Positions 60,001 to 64,000 of a stretch of 64,000 bases of DNA are shown here, one piece after another (position 1 is the first letter of the stretch; each line of letters starts with the position of its first letter). Origin of the DNA: Amarobacillus sp046328225 (GTDB taxonomy: Bacteria; Chloroflexota; Dehalococcoidia; Tepidiformales; Tepidiformaceae); assembly GCA_046328225.1 (NCBI GenBank), contig JAXLWZ010000018.1, positions 1-64,000 on the forward strand. Reading direction: 5' to 3'. Made by a program: the position numbers and the translations under genes. The notes beneath the pieces were generated by a model that was not told the origin of the DNA, did no database searches, and saw only the letters and a list, made by a program, of their open reading frames with translations.

Positions 60001-61461
60001 GAAGTGGCGGACACCGGCATCGATCGCGCCTTCGGCGGCGAAGCCCGCGCTGAGCACTCCGATGACCCGGTCGTCCTCGGAAAGGGGCACGGCGATGGCT
60101 TCCACGGCGCCCTGGGCGGCGACCGCGCGCACCGCCCACGAGCGGCGATTCGCAACGCCGTGCACCAGCAGGCGCCCCGGGCGAAGGAGGTGGAGCCCGC
60201 CCTGGCGTGCGGTGACTACCCGCTCGCGGACGGCGCCCCCGGCGGAGCCGATCGCGCGGCAGGAGTCGTCGCGTTCGAGGAGGATGACGCTGAGTTGGGC
60301 GCAGCCGGTCGCCTCGGCGCAAAGCGCTTCGACTTCGGCCCAGTTCGAAGCCAGCGGGGCGTTGTTGCTGAGCAGGAGCGCCGCGCGGCTGAGCGCCTCG
60401 TGGCGGCGGGCCGACTGGCTCGCGGCGGCGACTTCGCGGTCGCGCACGATGACGCGCGCGAGGATGCCTGCGGCGTAGGAGAGGAGGTCGAGACGGCGGG
60501 CGTCGAACGTGCCCTGCTCGCGGCCCCCGGCGGTGAGCATACCGAGGATTTCGCCGTCTTCGCGCAGGGGCACGGTAGCGCATTCGAGGAGGCCCATGCG
60601 GGCGCGGGCGCGGACGGCCGGGATCGGCGAATGGCGCGGGTCATACACGACCGGCGTTTCGCGGTCGAAGAAATCCGCGCCGATTTCGTCTCCGGCGAAC
60701 AGGCCGAACTGGACGGTGCCATCGGCGAAGCTGCTCATGCCGCGGTAGCGGCCGTCGCGGTCGCGCAGGAGGAGGCCGGCGTAGGCGCAATCGAGGGCGC
60801 GGAGCAGGATGGGATAGAGGCGGCGCCAGGAGGTCTCGGGGTCTCCGCCGGAATCCGAGGTGGTGGCGAGTTCGGCGAGGGCCTGCTGACAGCGGCGTTC
60901 GTCCTCCTCGTCTCGCAGGCGACGCTGGGCGACGATGCTTTCGCCTACGAGCGTGCCGGCGAGGTCGAGGGTAACGAGGTCGGCGTCGCTGAAGGGGTGG
61001 CCGCTGGCGCGCCCGGCGGCGAGGATGCCGAGGGGGACGCCCTGGATGCTCACGGGGGCGGCTGCGATGTAGCCGATGTCGGCACGGGCGAGGGTTTGGT
61101 GGAGGCCGGGGACGGACACAACATCGACGGGCCATGCGCGTGCCGAGCCACCGGCGGCGAGCCCTTCGGCCCAGGAGACCAGGGTTTCGAGGGGGAGCGC
61201 GCCGACGGCTTCGGTCGTGAGGGGGCCGTGTGCGCCGGCTTCAACGCCACCGCGTTCGCCGAGGACGACGACGGCGGTGAGGACGGCTCCGGCGGCGAAG
61301 GCGGCGCGTGCGGCGATGGCATCGAGGCCGGGCGCGGCATCGCCGGGCTGGAGCAGGATGGCAAGCTGGTTGAGCTGGCGGACGCGCGCCGCCTCGGCGC
61401 CTGGATGGCCGGGGAGGTCGGAGGCTGGGCGGGAACCCGTGTCTGATTCCATTTGTCGCAT
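57094..61461 (-). CDS. Giant hybrid sensor histidine kinase (multiple GAF, PAS, kinase, receiver)
   Basis: Cytoplasmic protein of 1455 aa. From N- to C-terminus: five tandem GAF-like domains (about residues 20-190, 195-365, 365-520, 520-670, 670-815), two PAS-like domains (~825-935, ~955-1080), HisKA with ELIGGVAHELNNPLTAVLG (phospho-His), HATPase with NLVTNAEHAL, DNGPGMPPE and GNGLGLSLSY, and a C-terminal receiver with VVDDEPNVRR, phospho-acceptor Asp in LCDFRL and Lys in LAKPYG. No membrane helix. The start is uncertain between ATGs at 61461 and 61452 and a TTG at 61473. Confidence 0.9.
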   Translation of the reverse strand: MRQMESDTGSRPASDLPGHPGAEAARVRQLNQLAILLQPGDAAPGLDAIAARAAFAAGAVLTAVVVLGERGGVEAGAHGPLTTEAVGALPLETLVSWAEGLAAGGSARAWPVDVVSVPGLHQTLARADIGYIAAAPVSIQGVPLGILAAGRASGHPFSDADLVTLDLAGTLVGESIVAQRRLRDEEDERRCQQALAELATTSDSGGDPETSWRRLYPILLRALDCAYAGLLLRDRDGRYRGMSSFADGTVQFGLFAGDEIGADFFDRETPVVYDPRHSPIPAVRARARMGLLECATVPLREDGEILGMLTAGGREQGTFDARRLDLLSYAAGILARVIVRDREVAAASQSARRHEALSRAALLLSNNAPLASNWAEVEALCAEATGCAQLSVILLERDDSCRAIGSAGGAVRERVVTARQGGLHLLRPGRLLVHGVANRRSWAVRAVAAQGAVEAIAVPLSEDDRVIGVLSAGFAAEGAIDAGVRHFLEVLGAFISRVAIARRALERSQREAEEQRVISAVTAAAAAEQDAGRTIAVLNERLAAFVPGVVTSFGFVEGGVIAFQGTDAAVPLRVRINPFIREALQLGQLAGPTFPLAEIDPVTGIEDDGIHASSLTTASASGEIVGALFVGSRDPGFAWDAQTLELLHVLARILGPVMANARATNRALREAAEQRVLARVTSAAATERDSARLIRRLASAVAAIVPGPIVTWAHIEGGELAWLTLTGELLREPVRRSIRHIIDGDGQLSVDEVDHRIFPEESEFRTLGAHAYSLTVARVGGDAVGLVAVASTVPGWTFGDRELELLRTIAGILGAAMARTRDADRIAFERVLYDTIVRSLSEAVLVFDHEHRPVFWNGHGQRLAAALRRYGDTLPAILPHLDDDAAAVIHAATAERRASSRRVRFDIDGEETWFDFEAIPLSHPSYSILIVATDATSKVHRERAELLHRAELAAAATRAERDRGIYNLTLESLSEAVILVGFDPADAGQLEVSFVNHAGRELAAVLEETSGGPLAAVADYQRALPAPVAEAFRRGLATHTGARSRTSLGSGAGTRWIDWEIVPLPAPLKLMLVGSDVTAEVERENTEDRHRQQLEQASRLVALGELIGGVAHELNNPLTAVLGFAEILAASPDAGPFREELQVIRKEAERARDVVRDLLFMARPGAAERAAVDLNDVVGHVERLKRAAWSRDGIAVTIDLAGVSAPVMANEHQLVQILLNLVTNAEHALRGRAGAAIRISGATGPDGACLAVEDNGPGMPPEVARRVFEPFFTTRPGIGNGLGLSLSYTIAASLDGRLDLATAPGEGACFTLTLPLTTAAPRTPAPHAAKTPRHLAFLVVDDEPNVRRVCERLITSMGHRCVTAPDSAAAAAAAAAEDFDVVLCDFRLCAETAADVVRALKEVRPRLLSRMVIATGATTEPGVEALRREYALRVLAKPYGLRDIAALAAEAAEAA

Positions 61462-61564
61462 TACTCCCTTCAATCATCCGCCGGCGGGTAGCGCAGCCTA
61501 GTAGGCAAATCCCTGAGGGAGCCGGTGAAGTTGGTGGAGGCGGGCGCATGGCGGTGCTTCGGCC

Positions 61565-61570
61565 TACACT
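61565..61570 (+). promoter_or_regulatory. -10 box directly in front of hydrolase gene (leaderless start)
   Basis: TACACT followed by 8 bases and the ATG; no ribosome-binding site. Confidence 0.48.
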
Positions 61571-61578
61571 CGAGACCA

Positions 61579-62433
61579 ATGAGCCCGGAATCCAGGACCT
61601 TCACCTCGCAGCGTTTGCAGCTGCACTTTCTTGTCTGGGGCGACGAGCGTAATCCGCCCCTTCTCCTCATCCATGGCACGCGCGACCACGCGTGGTCGTG
61701 GCGGCGCACGGCCGAGGCGCTCGCGGACCGGTACTGCGTCTACGCGCCGGACCTGCGCGGTCACGGCGACTCAGGGTGGGCGACGGGCGGGGAGTATTCG
61801 ATCATCGATTACGCGCTCGACCTGCACGCGCTGGGCGAGGCGATCGGCCGGGCGCCATACACGATCGTGGCGCACTCGCTCGGAGGCGGGGTCGCGCTGC
61901 AATACGCGGGGGCGTTCCCGGAGAAGGTTTCGCGCATCATCACGATCGAGGGGCTCGGGCGGCATCTCTGGGACCGCCGGGAGTCGCGGCCGGCCCATGA
62001 GCGGATGCGCCGCTGGGTGGAGAGCATGCGCGAGCTGGAGCAGCGCCAGCCACGGGTCTACGAGACGCTGGAAGCGGCCGAGGAGCGGATGCGCGAGGCA
62101 AACGGGCACCTGACCCCGGAACTGGCTCGCGAACTGACCGAGCACGGGGTGCGGCGCGTCGATGGCGGATTCGCCTGGAAGTACGACAACTTTACGCGGT
62201 CCGGTTCGCCGTATGAGTTCAATATGGAGGACGCGCGGGACCTCTGGAACCAGGTGCGCTGCCCGATCCTCATCATCTTCGGCGAGGAATCGTTCGGGAA
62301 GCGCATGGGGAACATGGACCTGAGTGCGTTCCACGACTACCGCTCGGTGCGCGTGGAGAAAGCGGGACATTGGGTGCATCACGACCAGTTCGAGACGTTC
62401 ATGGCACACGTCGACCGGTTCCTCGCCGAATGA
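61579..62433 (+). CDS. Alpha/beta hydrolase
   Basis: Protein of 284 aa. LLIHGTRDHAWSW (oxyanion), AHSLGGGVALQYAG (Ser), GEESFGKRMG region for the acid, AGHWVHHDQFE (His). Haloalkane/epoxide hydrolase-like size and layout without the halide Trp pair obvious. The frame is open upstream but the -10 box fixes the start. Its stop overlaps the DsbA-like gene by 4 bp. Confidence 0.87.
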   Translation: MSPESRTFTSQRLQLHFLVWGDERNPPLLLIHGTRDHAWSWRRTAEALADRYCVYAPDLRGHGDSGWATGGEYSIIDYALDLHALGEAIGRAPYTIVAHSLGGGVALQYAGAFPEKVSRIITIEGLGRHLWDRRESRPAHERMRRWVESMRELEQRQPRVYETLEAAEERMREANGHLTPELARELTEHGVRRVDGGFAWKYDNFTRSGSPYEFNMEDARDLWNQVRCPILIIFGEESFGKRMGNMDLSAFHDYRSVRVEKAGHWVHHDQFETFMAHVDRFLAE

Positions 62434-63197
62434 GGGCGCGGCTGTTGGCCCTGATGGCGGCGGTCGCGGCGGTGGCGCTGGTCGCGGCGGCGTGCGGCGG
62501 CGATGACGATGGCGGCGCAGCGGCCACGACCGCGAGCGGTGGGACCGCCGCGAACGGGACGGCATCGCCGGCGGCGAAGGTGAGCGCGTCACCTGTGACG
62601 GTGGCCGACGCGGTCGCGCGGCTGAAGGCGTTCGAACCAGCGCCCGGCCTGGCGGATGGCGCCGCGCTGGGAAAGAAGGATTCGAAGGTCGTGCTGGGGG
62701 TGTTCGAGGACTTCCAGTGCCCGGTCTGCCTCGCGTTCACGCTGCTGAACGAGCCGGTGATCCTGGATGAGTATGTGCAGACGGGGAAGGTCCGGTTCGA
62801 ATTCCTGCACATGCCGATCCTGGGGCCGGAATCGGCGAACGCGGCGATTGGGGGCGTGTGCGCGGCGCAGCAGAACAAGTTCTGGCCGTATCACAAGAAG
62901 CTCTTCGCGACGCAGGCCGAGGCGGGCCAGCTCTCGGAGGAGAAGCTGAACGTCGGCCGCTTCAGCCCCGAGAACCTGAAGAAGTACGCGGGGGAAGCGG
63001 GGCTCGATGCCACGGCGTTCGAGACGTGCCTGAAGGGAGACGCGGCCGCCGCCGAAGCAACGAACCAGCTCCGGCAGGCACGAGACCTCGGGGTGCGCGG
63101 AACGCCGACGTTCGTGCTCAACGGGAAGGTGCTTTCGCCCACGCCGGCGGATGCGGCGGCCTGGCGGAAGGTGTTGGACGAGGCGCTCGCGAAGTAG
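62430..63197 (+). CDS. DsbA-like thioredoxin-fold lipoprotein
   Basis: Protein of 255 aa. Signal peptide with lipobox (VALVAAACGGDDDG), Ala/Thr/Gly-rich tether, then thioredoxin_4/DsbA fold with active site FEDFQCPVCLAF (CPVC) and cis-Pro GVRGTPTFVLNG. Probably oxidises exported proteins at the outer face of the membrane. A ATGA overlap couples it to the hydrolase. Confidence 0.9.
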   Translation: MRARLLALMAAVAAVALVAAACGGDDDGGAAATTASGGTAANGTASPAAKVSASPVTVADAVARLKAFEPAPGLADGAALGKKDSKVVLGVFEDFQCPVCLAFTLLNEPVILDEYVQTGKVRFEFLHMPILGPESANAAIGGVCAAQQNKFWPYHKKLFATQAEAGQLSEEKLNVGRFSPENLKKYAGEAGLDATAFETCLKGDAAAAEATNQLRQARDLGVRGTPTFVLNGKVLSPTPADAAAWRKVLDEALAK

Positions 63198-63202
63198 CCC
63201 CG

Positions 63203-64000
63203 CTACCCGGCGGCGATTCCCGGCACGATGACGGTGTAGGGCCGCGCGGGCGGATCCGGCGATACGGGCGTGGATGCGCCGGGCTCGCAGCGCGCGCCAT
63301 CGACGGGTGCGGCGAGGGTGAGCAGGTAGGCGTTCACGACCGAATCCACGCAGGCGTCGCCCTGCCCGTAGATGGTGTGCCCTTCGCCGACATGGGTGAG
63401 CAGGACGCCCGTCGCGAGCTGGTTCGCATGGGCGACGCCTTCGACGTAGGGCGTAGCCGGGTCGTTGGTGGTGGCGATCACGATGATGGGCGGGGCGCCT
63501 TCGGCGCGCGGCGGGGTGAGGGGATCGGAGCGCGCGGACCAGGTCGCGCAGGGGAGCGCGCTCTGCAGCAGGTTGGGCGCCCCGAACACCGGTGCGGACG
63601 CGCGGGCGATGGCGGCGGGCGCGCGGAAGCCCGCGGGCGAAGACGGCCAGGTGTAATCGACGCAGCTCACGGCGATGTAGACATCGTTGGAGCCGGGGTA
63701 CGAGCCATCGGGTTCGCGCTGGAGGTAGGCATCGGCCATGTAAAGCAGGAGCGCGCCGTTGCCCGCCAGCGCGTTCGTGATGGCGGCGGTCAGCATCGGC
63801 CAGTAGGAACGCGAGTAGAGCCCGAAGCTGACGCCCAGGTTCGCCTCGCCGGGGCCGAGGGGGCGGTCGGCGGTGGGTACGGCGATGGGGGCGGCCTCGA
63901 CGCTGGCGAGGAGGGCATCGAGGCCGCCGCGGGCGCTGCCGTTGCGGGCGAACGGGCACGAGAGGCCGCAATTGGCGAGAAACGCCGCGAGGGCGCCTTC
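63203..64000 (-). CDS. TAP-like alpha/beta hydrolase, C-terminal part
   Basis: The frame is open to the right edge, so the N-terminal part with the catalytic Ser is outside. The 265 visible residues hold the C-terminal TAP-like domain: ANCGLSCPFARNG, GLYSRSYWPMLTAAI, IIVIATTNDPATPYVEGV (acid) and GEGHTIYGQGDACVDSVVNAYL (His). Typical of secreted tripeptidyl aminopeptidase/proteinase-like enzymes of high-GC bacteria. Confidence 0.88.
   Translation of the reverse strand, partial: EGALAAFLANCGLSCPFARNGSARGGLDALLASVEAAPIAVPTADRPLGPGEANLGVSFGLYSRSYWPMLTAAITNALAGNGALLLYMADAYLQREPDGSYPGSNDVYIAVSCVDYTWPSSPAGFRAPAAIARASAPVFGAPNLLQSALPCATWSARSDPLTPPRAEGAPPIIVIATTNDPATPYVEGVAHANQLATGVLLTHVGEGHTIYGQGDACVDSVVNAYLLTLAAPVDGARCEPGASTPVSPDPPARPYTVIVPGIAAG

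Noticed and set aside
57088..61446. A 1452-codon open frame opposite the histidine kinase
   Set aside because: Gly/Ala/Glu-rich shadow of a real GC-rich gene; no domain, and the minus strand encodes a complete kinase.

Overview
The window is very G+C-rich bacterial chromosome with dense, short-spaced genes on both strands. No phage, insertion sequence, CRISPR array or replication origin is visible. The best taxonomic guess is a high-GC Chloroflexota (Dehalococcoidia or Tepidiforma-like), though a high-GC actinobacterial-type genome cannot be excluded without a search. The guess rests on several family III CoA-transferases (two of them double-length), thiolase/DUF35 and hydroxyacyl-CoA dehydrogenase genes, DUF2203, DUF4342 and DUF2007 proteins, a class I PPK2, many lipoproteins, and many apparently leaderless genes.

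Layout. 1-6.1 kb: the end of an HD-GYP protein, a minus-strand peptide-type ABC importer without its ATPases, and a CoA-transferase. 6.3-13.1 kb: tRNA-Arg(UCG), a secreted repeat protein, mutS-mutL and a polyphosphate kinase 2. 13.2-18.6 kb: an SRPBCC protein, a LOG-family protein, methyltransferase-plsX, an alpha/beta hydrolase, a membrane protein and a CAP-domain protein. 18.6-21.7 kb: acyl-CoA dehydrogenase, DUF35 protein and thiolase. 21.7-28.7 kb: a SHOCT membrane protein with a hidden 32-residue partner, a PPOX-like flavoprotein, an acyltransferase, a frameshifted cupredoxin-CHRD protein, alanine dehydrogenase with a duplicated 3' scrap, and a matrixin-like protease. 28.8-36.4 kb: a double CoA-transferase, an MFS exporter, a dapA operon, a dual-specificity phosphatase and a YprB-like nuclease. 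36.7-45.5 kb: an FmdB zinc ribbon, trxA-trxB divergent from a CsoR-type repressor, glgC, DUF2203, a second double CoA-transferase and an ABC-2 exporter. 45.6-52.5 kb: DUF4342, a metallopeptidase-like protein, pyruvate kinase, an acyl-CoA carboxylase subunit, GTP cyclohydrolase I and an acetyltransferase. 52.7-64 kb: a thiolase/hydroxyacyl-CoA dehydrogenase operon, a membrane-anchored hydrolase-PKD fusion, a giant hybrid histidine kinase, a hydrolase/DsbA-like pair and a partial TAP-like hydrolase.

Functional themes. Acyl-CoA chemistry dominates: three CoA-transferases, an acyl-CoA dehydrogenase, two thiolases, a hydroxyacyl-CoA dehydrogenase and a methylcrotonyl-CoA-type carboxylase subunit. 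This suggests growth on fatty, branched-chain or steroid-like acids, fed in part by importers and signalled by multi-domain kinases.

The most unusual feature is not a gene. Intergenic regions carry several unrelated short repeat families that all have a 7-bp period, often as four heptads followed by a G-rich core such as GGGGCTACCCC. They sit against stop codons or in leader regions, and one of them flanks the duplicated alanine dehydrogenase scrap. Also notable are -10 boxes placed 6-9 bp in front of start codons (leaderless genes) and a CsoR operator lying across two divergent promoters.
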